From assembly GCA_033439795.1 (NCBI GenBank), contig JAUTDP010000011.1, forward strand, positions 2,418,001 to 2,482,000: a stretch of 64,000 nucleotides of DNA, given 5' to 3'. Positions within the stretch are counted from its first letter, which is position 1. The number at the start of each line of letters is the position of its first letter. Both the position numbers and the translations under genes were made by a program. The notes below the pieces were generated by a model. The model was not told the origin of the DNA and ran no database searches. It was given only the letters and a program-made list of their open reading frames with translations. Shown here piece by piece: positions 24,501-36,659 of the stretch. Source of the DNA: Sordaria brevicollis (lineage: Eukaryota > Ascomycota > Sordariomycetes > Sordariales > Sordariaceae).

Positions 24501-27378
24501 AGCGGGTACGTTTATAAACCCGAATAATATTACTATATATTCGAAATAACCGTACCGCATTTTAAAAGCGGTTTTCTATTAATCCCCTTCTTTAATTCGG
24601 ATCCGATAGTACGTTTCGTATAAATTAATTTTAGAAAATATTTTAACGCCGATTATTCGGTTTATTAATTCGCTAATTAATAGTAGTAGGTATCGATTTT
24701 TAATAGTAATTTTATTTAATCCCCGGTAATCGATATATAATTATAATATATTATCCTTCTTAAATATAAATAAAATCGGTACCCTAATAGAATTTTAAGA
24801 GTAACGGATGTAATTAATCTATAAATTTTCTTTTAAATATTTATATAGCGTTTTTAATTATATAATAAATAAAGGGTAAATAAAGATATTCGGTATTTCT
24901 TCCCCTTTTTTAAGGACGATTTTATATTTAACGTCTAATAATTATAATAACGCTTTAACTTTTTCTTTAAAAAATATATCTTTAAACCTTTTTAATATTA
25001 AAGGAATATTATTTACTATACTTTTAAATAATTCCTTATCTTTATTTATATTTTTAAAGTCCGGCTCTAATAAATTATATATTAAAATTAAGTTAATAAT
25101 ATAAATTCGGTTATTATATATTATTTTATATACGAAAATTGTAATATTAATAAGGGGTACCCCTTTAAATTTAAATTCGTTCTTACTAATATATATAATA
25201 ATATTTTTAAAATTTATATTCGGTATAGATAATAATAATAGCGGTATTCGGTTATCTCTTCGGATCGCGTAGAATAATTGGGTAAATTTTCTTTCCTAAC
25301 CCCTCCGGTCTTTTAAAATAAACGTTAATTCGTATACTCTATAGTAATATATTTTTTTATTATTCGTATTTATTAAAATAAATAGGATATTAGTTTTTAT
25401 TTTCTTTAATTTATACCTCTTTGCAAAGTTTTTATATATAATATTAATTTTTATTCTTAAATTTAAGTTTATATATTCTTCCAATCGGCGACCCCTTAAT
25501 ATAATTAATATTATAGAAGTTTTACCTAGCCCGTTTCTTCCGGCCGTTTTAAAATTGTTAACCCTATCGAATAACGGCTCTTTTATAGGGTTTAGCCTTT
25601 TACCGACTCTTTAATATCCGAAATATAATTATTTTTTTTATTATTATTATATTTAATATTTTATTCGGTAATTACGCTTTAAATAGTAACCTTTTTTTTC
25701 GACCGGTTTTAATTATTTATTTTTTTATATTTTATATAATTACGAGCGTAATATCCTTTATTTTTATAATTATAATAATTTAGGCCGGATTTATTATTAC
25801 CTTTATTTTATTTATTAAAGAATTAATTTTTCTTACAGCCTTTATACCTTCCAGAATTATAATCTTAATTACAATCTTAATTATAATTTTAATTACAGTC
25901 CTTATTATAATTAAAGCGTTTATTATTCGAAAACCCCTTATAGCGCAAAGACCGTTCGTTATAACGATTTTTATTTATTTCGTCCCTTAAAATTTATTTT
26001 TTATTTTTAAATTCGGTCTATTAATTTATTACCTTTAAAGTAATTTTTACCGGGTTATCGATAAAGATTTAATACCTATAGAAATAATTGCGTATATCCT
26101 TTTTTAACCGGAAGAAAAAGTCGTATATTAATTATTTATCCGCAACGACGTTCTTACTAAATTATTAATAATTATATTAATATCGGTCCTATAATTTCTA
26201 CGGGTCTTTATTATCGTTTTAATATATAAAGAATAATTACTTTCTAATATCGAATTCGTAAATTTCGGGGGTAATATATTCTTTATAAATAAACCTTAAG
26301 AATTTTTTTTATATTATAAATCGCTTCCGACCTTTATTATTAAAGAGGGTAATAAAATATATACGCTACAAAATAATTATAGAATTATCGGCTTTAAAAA
26401 GGGCCTATTAAATAAATTAATAAATATTAATATTTTTACGAATTTAATTACCGTTTTTAATACTATCGATTTAATCTTCGATTTCGGCGTTCGTATTATT
26501 CGTTATTAATTTGCGAATATTATATATAAAGGGACGTAAATAAAATTCCTTATCTCCTTAATTTATAATTTTTTATATAAATTATAATAATATTTATAAA
26601 AATTATAATATTATTTTTATAAATCTTTAGCGTTCGTACCGTTTTATACGCTTATATTCGCAAAATATTCGCCACTTATAACGCTCCTACGCGGGGGAAA
26701 AGCTATTAAAATAATCGAATCGGTCGGATTAGGCGAATAAGGAGCGGGAATAAATTTAAGAATAGGAATAAGCGCGAAATTAAGAGCGGGAATAAGAATA
26801 AGAATAAAAGTAAAATTAAAAATACTTATTTAATAAATAATTACGTACGGATAGGGAGCGGCTATATTAATCGGACTTTAAAGGGTTCCTATTTTAATAA
26901 AATTCTAATTATAATTATTATTCCGCTCTATTAATATAATACTCTCTTTATTAATAAAAGCTCCTAAAGTAATAATAATTAAAAGTATATAAATTCCTTA
27001 TTAAGTACCGCTTTTTAAACTATATTTAAATTTCTTACTTGGAATTACTTTTAGCCTCTTTACGCAGTATAAATTCGAATTACGGTTTATTATCGTTAAT
27101 ATTATTATATTTATCGCTAAAATTTTTTAGGGCGGTATTATTCTCGAATTCGTAGGACGCCGCTTCGTAATCGTCTTCCCTATATTTATCGGTAACCCCT
27201 TTATCGGTAAGATTTTCAATTATATTATTAATAATATATAAGTAATTATACGTTTTTTATATCGAACCTACGCTATTTTTATAATAAGAGCTAATAATAT
27301 TTTTTCCGCGCGAATTCTCTTTATATTTATTAATTATATTTACAACCTTCGTTAATAGAATTATAGAGGTTAAAGAAT
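21511..27378 (-). pseudogene. RIP-destroyed gag-pol of element 1
   Basis: This is the inverted counterpart of the element 2 coding region. A CCHC zinc-knuckle relic with Cys-to-Tyr changes lies around 25,725-25,800, and the reverse transcriptase lies around 24,500-24,830. Integrase is expected near 22,600-22,960 by symmetry. Stops occur in all frames. Confidence 0.8.
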
Positions 27379-27627
27379 TGTAAAATTATAGGTATAAAAG
27401 GGTAAGAATAGGTCGTATAAAATAAATTTATTTTAAAAGAAAGATTTTAATTTAATTAAATATAAATCTTTAATTAGGAATTATCTTCTTTTATATTTAT
27501 ACGCTTCCCTATAGGTCCGGAACAGTCGGCGCCCGGGCTCCGAAATCTTTTCCTCTATATTATATCCTACTATCCTTATTTTATCCGCTATTTTATCCAT
27601 TGTCTTAGGCTATTATACCTTAATTAT
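27379..27627 (-). repeat. 5' LTR of element 1, larger part (split by element 2)
   Basis: It lacks the first 37 bp of the LTR, which are found beyond element 2 at 35,417-35,458. The last five bases, ATTAT (27,623-27,627), form the target duplication with ATTGT at 35,417-35,421; the G/A difference is RIP-type. Confidence 0.92.
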
Positions 27628-27913
27628 TATAAGAGTATCGCTAAGAAGGCTTAGGGGGACCTACACAACTAAGGCATAATAGCCTAGGACGATAAATAAA
27701 ATAGCGGATAAAATAAAGATAGTAGGATATAATATAGAGGAAAAGATTTCAAAATCCGGGCGCCGACCGTTCTAAACCTATAGGGAAGCGTATAAATATA
27801 AAAGAGGATAACTCTTAACTAAAGATTTATATTTAATTAAACTAAAATCTTTCTCCTAAAATAGATTTACTTTATATAACCTACTCTCACCCTCTCGTAC
27901 TTATAATTTTATA
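27628..27913 (+). repeat. 5' LTR of element 2 (286 bp)
   Basis: Starts TATAAGAGTATCGCTAAG and ends ATTTTATA, where the CA tip is RIP-altered. Same length as its partner at 35,131-35,416. Confidence 0.92.
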
Positions 27914-30900
27914 ATTCTTTAGCCTTTATAATTTTATTAATAAAGGTTATAAATATAATTAATAAATATAAAGAAAATTCGCGCAAAAAAGACGCTATTA
28001 ACTTTCGTTATAAAAATAACGTAAGCCTAATATAAGAAACGTATAGCCATTTACGTATTATTAATAATATAATTAAAAATCCTATTAATAAAGGGGTTAC
28101 CGATAAATACGGGGAAAATAATTACGAAACGACGTCCCCCGAATTTAAAAATAATACCGCTTTAAAAAATCCTAATAATAAATATAATAATATTAACGAT
28201 AATAAATTACAACCCGAACCTATACCGCGCGAAGAGGCCGAAGGTAATTCCAAGTAAGAAATTTAAATATAATTTAAAGAGCGGTACCTAATAAAGAATT
28301 TACGTACCCTCAACCGCTACCGCTTTAAGAGCCTTTATTAATAGAAGGAATATTATATCGATAAGGTAGAATAATAATTATAATCGGAATTTCGTTAAAA
28401 TAAGAGCCCCTTAAAATTTAATTGGCGTAACCGCTCCTTATTTATACGTAACCGCTTATTAAATAAATATTCTCGATCCTATTTTTATTCTTATTCCTAT
28501 TCCTATTTTTAAACCTATTCCCGTTCCCCGTTTACTTAATCCGATTAATTTAATTATTCTAATAGCCTTTCCCCCGCGTAAAAGCGTCGTAAGCGGCGAA
28601 CGTCCTACGAACGTAAGCGCGTAAAACGGTATAAACGCTAAAAATTCGTAAAAATAATATTATAATTCCTATAAATATTATTACAATTTATATAAAAAAC
28701 CGTAAATTAAAGAAATAAGGAATCTTACCTATATCCTCCTATATATAACGTTCGTAAATTAATAACGAATAATATAAATACCAAAATCGAAAATTAAATC
28801 GATAGTATCGAAAACGGTAATTAAATTCGTAAAAATATTAATACTTACTAATTTATTTAATAAACCCTCTCTAAAATTAATAATTTTATAATTATTTCGT
28901 AGCGTATATATTTTATTACCCTTTTCGATAATAAGGGTTAGAAACGACCTATAATATAAGAAAAGTTTTTAAAGTTTATTCGTAAAGAATATATTACCCC
29001 CAAAATTTATAAATTCGATATTAAAGAATAATTATTCTTTATACGTTAAAACGATAATAAGGACCCATAGAAATTATAAGACCGATATTAATATAATTAC
29101 CGACGGCTTAATAAAAATATTATTACGGATAAGCAATCGGCGTACAACTTTTTCTTCCGGTTAAAAAAGGACGTACGCAATTATTTCCGTATATATTAAA
29201 TCCCTATTAATAATCCGGTAAAAATTATTTCGAAAGTAATAAATTAATAGATTGAATTTAGAAATAAGAAATAAACCCTAAAAGACGAAATAGGTAGAAG
29301 CCGTTATAACGAATAATCTTCGCGCTATAAAAAGTCTTCGAATAATAAACGTTCTAATTATAATAAGGACTATAATTAAAATTATAACCGGGACTATAAT
29401 CGAAATTACAATTCTAAAAGGCGTAAAAGCCGTAAAAGAAATCAATCCCCTAATAAATAGAATAAGGGTAATAATAAATCTAACTTAAATTATTATAATT
29501 ATAAAAATAAAGGATATTACGTTCGTAATTATATAAAATATAAGAAAATAAATAATTAAAACTAACCGAAAAAAAAGGCTACCATTTAAAGCGTAATTAC
29601 CGAATAAAATATTAAACGAGGTAACAATAAAGAAAATAATTATATTTCGGATACCGAAAAGTCGGTAAAAGGCTAAATTCTATAAAAGAGCTATCGTTTA
29701 ATAAAGTTAACGGTTTTAAAACGGTTAGAAAAAATAGACTAAGTAAAATTTCTGTAATATTAGTTATACTAAGGGGTCGCCGATTAGAAAAATATATAAA
29801 TTTAAATTTAAAAGTAGAAGTTAATATTATATATAAGAATTTTACGAAGAAATATAAATTAAAAAAAGTAGAAACTAATATTCTATTTATTTTAATAAAT
29901 ACGAATAATAGAAAAATACGTTATTACGGGGTGTACGAATTAATATTTATTCTAAAGGATTAAAGGGGTTAGGAAAGAGAATTTATTTAATTATTCTACG
30001 TAATCCGAAGAAATAATCGAATACCGTTATTATTATTATTTATACCGGGTATAAATTCTAAAGGTATTATTATATATATTAGTAAAAACGAATTTGAATT
30101 TAAAGGGGTACTTTTTATTAATATTATAATTCTTGCGCGTAAAATAGTATATAGTAACCGAACTTATATTATTAATTTAATTTCAATATATAATTTATTA
30201 AAACCGGACTTTAAAAACGTAAATAAAAATAAAAAGCCGCCCGAAAATATAACGGATAATATTCCTTTAACGTTAAAAGGGTTTGAAAATATATTCTTTA
30301 AAAAAAAGGTTAAAATATTATTATAATTACCGGATATTAAATATAAAATCGTCCTTAAAGAAAGGGAAGAAATATCGAATATCCTTATTTATTTTTTATT
30401 TATTATATAATTAAAAACGTTATACGAATATTTAAAGGAGAATTTATAAATTAGCCGTATCTACCACTCCTAAAACTCTATTAAAATACTAATTTTATTT
30501 ATACCTAAAAAGGACGGTATATTACGATTATATATCGATTATTAGGGATTAAATAAAATTATTATTAAAAATCGATACCTATTATTATTAATTAGTAAAT
30601 TAATAGACCGAATAATCGGCGTTAAAATATTTTTTAAAATTAATTTATACAAAATATATTATCGGATCCGAATTAAAGAAAGGGATTAATAAAAAACCGT
30701 TTTCAAAACGCGGTATAATTACTTCGAATATATAATAATACTATTCGGGCTTATAAACGTATTCGCTATATTTTAAGTATATATATATAAAATATTTGTA
30801 AAATTTATTGACTGCATTTGCATAATATATTTTAATAATATTTTAATTTATTTAAATTTTAAGGAAAAATATAATAAATATTTCTATTTAATTTTCGAAC

Positions 30901-33780
30901 GTTTATGCGCTACCTAATTTTTTGTAAAAGCGTTTAAATACGAATTTTATAAAAATTATATCGATTTCCTCGGCTATCGAATTATTATAAAAGGGGTAAT
31001 AATAAATTCCGAACGGGTAAAGGCGGTTTAAAAGTAATTAACGCCTAAATCTTTCTATAATATTTAAATATTCTTAAAATTTACTAATTTTTACCGACGG
31101 TTTATATATTAATACTCCTATATAGTAGGGCCTATTACTAATTTATTAAAGGGGAATAAAAATAGGTAGAAATTAAACGCGTTTTATTAAATTAAGGAGG
31201 TTAATAAAATATTCCGAACTTTAAAGGAAGCGTTTATAATAACGCCGATCCTTCGTTATTAAAACCTAATTAAAAAGATTAAAATTAAAATAAACGCCTT
31301 ATAGAAGGCTATTTCGGGAATTTTATCCTAATTTATAAAAAATATTTAATACCCCGTAGCGTTCTTTTTTAAAAAATTAATAAATATAAAATAATAATAA
31401 TATATAGGTTAATAAGAATTATTCGTTATTATAATTAACTTAAATTATTAAATATATTATTTAAAAGGATTTCCAAAACTATTTATAATATTTATAAATT
31501 ATAAAATATTAAAAAATATTATAAAATCGCCGGCGAATAATTTACGTAGAAGGTTAATTTATTAAGTTTATTAATTATTTTAATTTAATTTCGAAATAAA
31601 ATACTAATTAAGGAAAACGAACCTAACGGATAATTTATCTAAGAAATTAAATTATATAAAGGGGGATATAACTTACAGCAATATTTTACCGACCTTTTAA
31701 AAGAAATTAAATTTTATTTCGGAATTACTAAATATAATTAAAAAGTAATTAAATTCTAAAATCCTATACCGGTATAGAAAAAAGTTTATAACCTACGCTT
31801 TTATTAAATAAATTTAATAAATAACGTAATTTATTATTACTATAAAAAATACTTTACCAATATAACCAATAGAAGGAGCGTTCCCTTAAATCTTACTACG
31901 TAAAATCGCGAAAAAGATAATATACCGAAAAATCCTTTAAATACCCTCAACGAACCGGGAATTTTATACTATTATAAAAGGATTTTAGCCTAAGGATTTA
32001 AATTTAGCCGAACGGGTAGCGACTATCCAATTTAAAAGGATTATAATCGGAGGATATAAATTAAATAATTAAAGGGTTTTTTATTTTAAAGAATAGTTAA
32101 TAATTTTTAAAGAAAAATTATTCTATAAAAAGATTTTACGCTTTTATTACAATAATTTAAAGGCCGGTTATATAAATACGCCTAAAACCTTAGAATTTAT
32201 TAAAAAGAAATTCTATTAAGAAGGTTTTATATAAAACGTTTAAGAATATATTACGAAGTACGAACTATATTAAAGGATTTAGAAACTCCGATACTAACCT
32301 TATAGAAATTTCTAATCCTTATTAATACTTAAATAACCTTTTTAAAAAATTAATATCGATTTTATTACTAGCCTTCCGCTAAATTAAAAGGCCGATAGGA
32401 AGATATACAACGCTATTCTAATTATCGTAGACCGATTTATTAAAATAGCTTTATTTATACTTATTATTAAAATATTTAATATAATTTTTATAATATCCTT
32501 ATTATATAAATACGTAGAATACTAATTCGGCTTATTATTAAAAATTATAAACGATAAAGATAAATTATTTATTAGCGAATTTTAAAAAGAGTTTATTAAA
32601 ATGTATAGGATCTTACGAAAATTATTTATCGTATTCTACCCGTAAATGGATAAGTAAACGGAATATTTATATTAAATTATCGAAAAGATTTTATATATCC
32701 GAATTTTAAAAAGCGATTCTATATTTTAAAATAGGGAATTCCCGGAAATAAAATTTACGTATAATAATTCTACGTATATAATTATAGGGGTTTTACTATT
32801 TAAAATTTTATATAACTATTACCTACGTATAATTAAATATATTAAAAAGCGGAATCCTATTAAAATTTAAAGCGTAAAGGAGCGATTATAAAAATTAGGG
32901 GAAATTCGTAAGGTAATATAACGCTATTAAAATTAAATAATAGAAACGTAGAAGAAGGGGTATAATAAAAGGTATACGCTAATTAAATTCCAATTAAACG
33001 ACGTTGTAAGCCTATTAATTAAAAACTTCCGATTTAAAAATAGGAAGTTAGTACTTACGTATATTAAAATTAAAATATTAAAGAGAATTAATTCCCAGGC
33101 GTATTAAATAATCCTACCGATATAATATAACCGGATATATAATATTTTTCTAATTAATTTATTAAAACTTTAGAAAAATAGAAAAAATAAAGATTACGAA
33201 ATATTACTACTAAAGCTATATAATAAATAAGAGGAATAAGAAATTAAAGAAATTATAAATTACTAAGGAATAAATATAAATTAGAGGTTTTTAATTAAGT
33301 AAATAAGGTAGCCCGTAAAATATAATATTTAAGAACTTAAAAAATACTTCGAAAATACGTAAAAAGCGCTCTCTAAATATTAGAAAATTAGGTAAAAATA
33401 TTATAAAAAATAGGATAATTAGCGTAAATAATATAATAAGAATTTATTATTTTACAATTATAGAGAATAATAAGCGCCGAATATAATACAAAATATTATA
33501 TATAAAATTTAATAAACGAATAATTACTATATACCCTAATAGGAACGGGAATTAAGAGCTTATTTATTAATAGGAAAAGAAATATTATTATTAACGAAAA
33601 ATTTATATAACGGAATAAACTAAAGGTAATTTATATTAGAAATAAAGTACTTAGGGACCGGTAATTTAATTTTGGATATTTTAATATAATATTAATTAAG
33701 AAGTAGCTACGCCGAACCGCGAGCTAAAATTACAAAGAATTTAAAAAATCCGAATATTAAAATTAAAAGAAGAACTTTTT
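27914..33780 (+). pseudogene. RIP-destroyed gag-pol of element 2 (CCHC, RT, RNase H, integrase)
   Basis: Domains in order on the plus strand are as follows. A zinc knuckle with C-to-Y changes (Y-Y-N-Y-K-N-K-G-Y-Y-V-R-N-Y) lies at about 29,491-29,535. Reverse transcriptase at about 30,440-30,800 shows FIPKKDG, LRLYIDY-stop-GLNK, KNRY and FGLINVFAIF, corresponding to the gypsy motifs FVPKKDG, LR.CVDYRGLNK and FGL.NAPATF. RNase H at about 31,330-31,520 shows YPVAFF.KKL and ELFVIIINL. Integrase at about 32,330-32,700 shows DFIT(S)LP and DRFIKIALFI, then FYP-stop-MDK-stop-TEY, matching F-HPQTDGQTER. The order RT-RNase H-integrase is that of Ty3/gypsy. Stops replace Gln, Arg (CGA) or Trp codons throughout. 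Sequence past the integrase might include a chromodomain relic, too degraded to call. Confidence 0.88.
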
Positions 33781-33784
33781 TAAT

Positions 33785-34135
33785 ACTTTTATTAAACCGG
33801 GAATTCTCTGTCCAATAAAGATAAGTAATTAAATTAAAAGGATTTAAAATAGCTAATAAATTTTTTATTAGGATTATAAAAAATTTAATATATTAAAGGG
33901 AAAACCGCTCTAATATTTCCTATTAAATTAAAAATTCTCTATTTAATAAAGATAAAATAATTAAATTAAGAAAATTTAAATTAGCTGGTAAATTCCTTAT
34001 TAAAATTATAAAGAATCCGATATATTAAAAAAAGAACCGCTCCAATATTTCCTATTAAATTAAAAATTTTCTATTTAATAAGGGCGAAATAATTAAATTA
34101 AGAGGATTTAAAATTAATTAATAAATTCCTCTTCA
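33785..34135. repeat. About 131-132-bp tandem repeat, about 3 copies (element 2, 3' region)
   Basis: The word (C/T)(C/T)AATAA(A/G)G recurs at 33,812, 33,943 and 34,075 within otherwise similar units. Inverted relative to the array at 21,009-21,510, with one copy fewer. Confidence 0.8.
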
Positions 34136-35130
34136 ACGTTTATTCGTAAGCGGTATTAGGGGTTACCGGCCCTAAAGTAACTATAGCGGCTTAAATTACG
34201 GAGAGGTTTATAACCAACTAATAAATATAAATACTAATAAAATTCTTTAAATTAAAAAAATATAATAAATTACTAATTATGTAAAATAAATAATCGTTAA
34301 TTAATAATATAATTTAAAATACTTCCAATTTTTAAAAATAATTAATACGTATTAGGGTTTTTATTAACCCGATTAACCGGTTAAAATTAATAAATCCTTT
34401 TTTATATTTTAAAGATTATAAGGGCCGGATTTTAAAAAGAGGGAGGGTAGTTCGGGTTAAATCTTAAAATTAATTCTAAACGAAATTCTAATCCCAATTC
34501 GGGATAAAATTTTTATCCTACTTAAAAATTCTTTCGAAATCCTTTATTATCTAAAGTAAAACGCTTCCTATCCGGGGAAAAAACGTAAAGAAAAAAAAAT
34601 ACCGAAACGGTAAATAAAGCGCATAATGCGTAAAAATTAAACCATTTCGGGGTCGGCTTCCAAAAACCGGTAATAGCCCTAAGGGGTAAATATTAACTAC
34701 GGAACCGGTAAACTATTATATTACCGCGGCTAATAAGCGCGAAAATACTAGTATAATATAAATGGCTAAAATAAATAAAAACTATTACCCTATTTAATAC
34801 GTCGATATAAATATCGCTGGTCGGTTTTCAAATCTTTTAATAAAACCGCTTAGCGCAAAAACGTCGCCCTTATAAATACTGTAATAGCCGTTGCGTAGTA
34901 ATACGGTCTAGGGATTAGATTAATTGGAGGGAAGAATAATATTAATGTATAAAATAAAAACGGATAATTAAACGGTATAATAAACCGAAACGTAATGTAA
35001 TATACGAATAAAAAATAGGGTTTTTTACGAAGTATAATATAATATATAAACGGAAAATAAAATTTTCTACGGATTATAATAATTAATACTAAAATTATAA
35101 AAGATTATAACTTCTAGGGGGGAGAATAAT
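34136..35130 (+). other. Element 2, 3' non-coding region up to the polypurine tract
   Basis: Homologous to the inverted segment 20,011-21,008. No domain is recognised. Confidence 0.5.
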
Positions 35131-35416
35131 TATAAGGGTATTACTAAGAAGGTTTAAAGGGACTTATATAATTAGGGTATAATAGTTTAAAATAATAAAT
35201 AAAATAGTAAATAAAATAAAGATAGTAGAATATAATATAGAGGAAAAGATTTCGGAATCCGGGCGCCGACCGTTCCGGACCTATAGGGAAGCGTATAAAT
35301 ATAAAAGAGGATAGTTCCTAACTAAAGATTTATATTTAGTTAGGCTAAAGTCTTTCTCCCAAAATAGACCTACTTTGTACGACCTACTCTCACCCTCTCG
35401 TACCTGTGATTTTACA
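35131..35416 (+). repeat. 3' LTR of element 2 (286 bp)
   Basis: Starts TATAAGGGTATTACTAAG and ends GATTTTACA, here with the CA tip retained. Preceded by the polypurine tract. Confidence 0.92.
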
Positions 35417-35458
35417 ATTGTACGGGTCCCCTTAGGCCTTCCTAGCGATACCCTTATA
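35417..35458 (-). repeat. 5' LTR of element 1, displaced outer end
   Basis: These 42 bp read, in reverse complement, TATAAGGGTATCGCTAGGAA and onward, the beginning of the 286-bp LTR. Joined to 27,379-27,627 with one 5-bp duplication removed, they complete the LTR. They keep CpC/GpG-rich sequence and look less mutated than their homologues. Confidence 0.92.
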
Positions 35459-35463
35459 TATTT

Positions 35464-36096
35464 ATAGCCTCTAAATATAATTTATTATTTTAAATATTTT
35501 TATATAATAAATTTTAAAAGTATTTTCTATATAATAAATATTGAATAATAGTAATTCTATCCTTAGTAAAAGCATTACGTATAGTTAGTTATTCGGCCGT
35601 TAAATCGTTTATTATTATATATTTTAACGTTTAATTATCAAAATTACTATATTATTTAATTAAAATATATAAATATATTTTAATAATTTCAATATTAAGT
35701 ATAAAAGTGTAAAAGAATGTAGAAGGGAGCTATAAATTATATTCATTTTATATTATAATTATAAATAAATAAAAATTATAACGATTAATTTTGTACGTTA
35801 TATTTATAATAGTAATACCTCCTTATTTATATAGTAAATTTATACTAAATTGCTTCGTAAATATAAATCCATTAATTAATTCCTTTTTTTTTTTCTTTAT
35901 TAAATTAAGCTTATTTTTTATTGTTATAACCTTGCAATTTTTCTACCTTTGCTCTTTATTAGTAATTTTCTTTAATAATTCGGCGAAGAGTTTTTTGGCT
36001 TTAAGAATTTTATTAATAGGGTTATATTTTTTTATAATTTTTCGTACCGGTTTTATTTTTATACCTAACTGCCGTTTTAAATTCCTAATCTTCTAA
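35464..36096 (-). pseudogene. Mutator-like transposase relict, central DDE part
   Basis: One minus-strand frame runs through the fragment with only TAA/TAG interruptions. At about 35,797-35,805 it reads N-I-T followed by Y-K-I-N-R-Y-N-F, matching the MULE first catalytic region D-A-T-Y-K-T-N-R-Y after C-to-T and G-to-A changes. At about 35,603-35,617 an N-D-L-T-A segment followed by LTIRNAF and then a YLLYRKY stretch matches the second-aspartate block (TD...A...AI...FP and C.WH region). The N-terminal part is Lys-rich (IRNLKRQLGIKIKPVRKIIKK). The fragment is flanked by element 1 on the left and element 3 on the right and is in frame with both neighbouring fragments. Confidence 0.7.
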
Positions 36097-36568
36097 TGAT
36101 TTGGACCAAAAACTACACTACAAAGGAAATAGAGCCTACACCACAAATTCATAGCGAAGGATTAAATTAATTTAGGGATCTTTATTTAAGAAACGTAAAT
36201 AAGGTCAACAATTCTTAACCTTACTATTATAAAAAGAAGAATAAGAGTAAAGCAAAGCTTTATTCTTATTATCTTCTTTAAGTAAGAATAAATTTATTAA
36301 TTAATTCTCTTAAAAATCCTTAAGGGGGTTACTTAATAACTTCGTAAAAAAGGTTCTTTAAGTAAAAAATAAAATTATTATCCTCTTTAATTCTCCTTCT
36401 TACCTCCCTTAATTAAAGGAAGGAGAAGCCTCCCCCTTTTATCCTTTTCTCAAATATAAACTCCGAATCTTCTAAAAGGAGGGAAATATAAATCTATACC
36501 TACCTTACTATTTACTACTTAAATAATTATTTATATATTTAAATAAATAATAATTTTACCCTATATTA
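36097..36568 (-). repeat. 3' LTR of element 3 (472 bp)
   Basis: It aligns base for base at its start with 49,044 onward, with only G-to-A and C-to-T differences there. Its first 100 bp keep more CpA/TpG than its right half. Confidence 0.9.
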
Positions 36569-36659
36569 TACTTCCCTTCGAATATTTTTTATACCGTCCT
36601 AAGTAAAAATATTCGTATAATAAAAATCTTCCTTCTTAAAATATAAAAATTAAATTAAA

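Larger units (their letters stand above)
27628..35416 (+). mobile_element. LTR retrotransposon element 2 (Ty3/gypsy, plus strand), nested in the 5' LTR of element 1
   Basis: The element is 7,789 bp long. It has 286-bp LTRs at 27,628-27,913 and 35,131-35,416 and a polypurine tract at 35,116-35,126 directly before the 3' LTR. It is flanked by ATTAT (27,623-27,627) and ATTGT (35,417-35,421). It belongs to the same family as element 1 but lies in the opposite orientation, so the two form head-to-head inverted copies. The 166-bp length difference is largely one 132-bp repeat unit. Confidence 0.94.
19710..35458 (-). mobile_element. LTR retrotransposon element 1 (Ty3/gypsy, minus strand), interrupted by element 2
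   Basis: The element occupies 19,710-27,627 plus 35,417-35,458; about 7,955 bp once element 2 and its duplication are removed. The 3' LTR is 19,710-19,995. The 5' LTR is 27,379-27,627 plus 35,417-35,458, which reassembles to exactly 286 bp after counting the 5-bp target duplication once. The target duplication of element 1 itself is TATTT at 19,705-19,709 and 35,459-35,463. A polypurine tract (read as C-run at 20,001-20,010) adjoins the 3' LTR. Gag, RT and integrase relics run right to left. All reading frames are broken by RIP-type stops. Confidence 0.92.

Noticed and set aside
33100..33420. Possible chromodomain relic after the integrase of element 2
   Set aside because: A few spaced residues recall the W-E-P..N-L pattern, but RIP damage leaves several stops and no convincing alignment.
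35791..36096. Plus-strand 101-codon open frame rich in Phe/Ile/Leu
   Set aside because: It is the antisense of the Lys-rich transposase relict, which carries the recognisable motifs.
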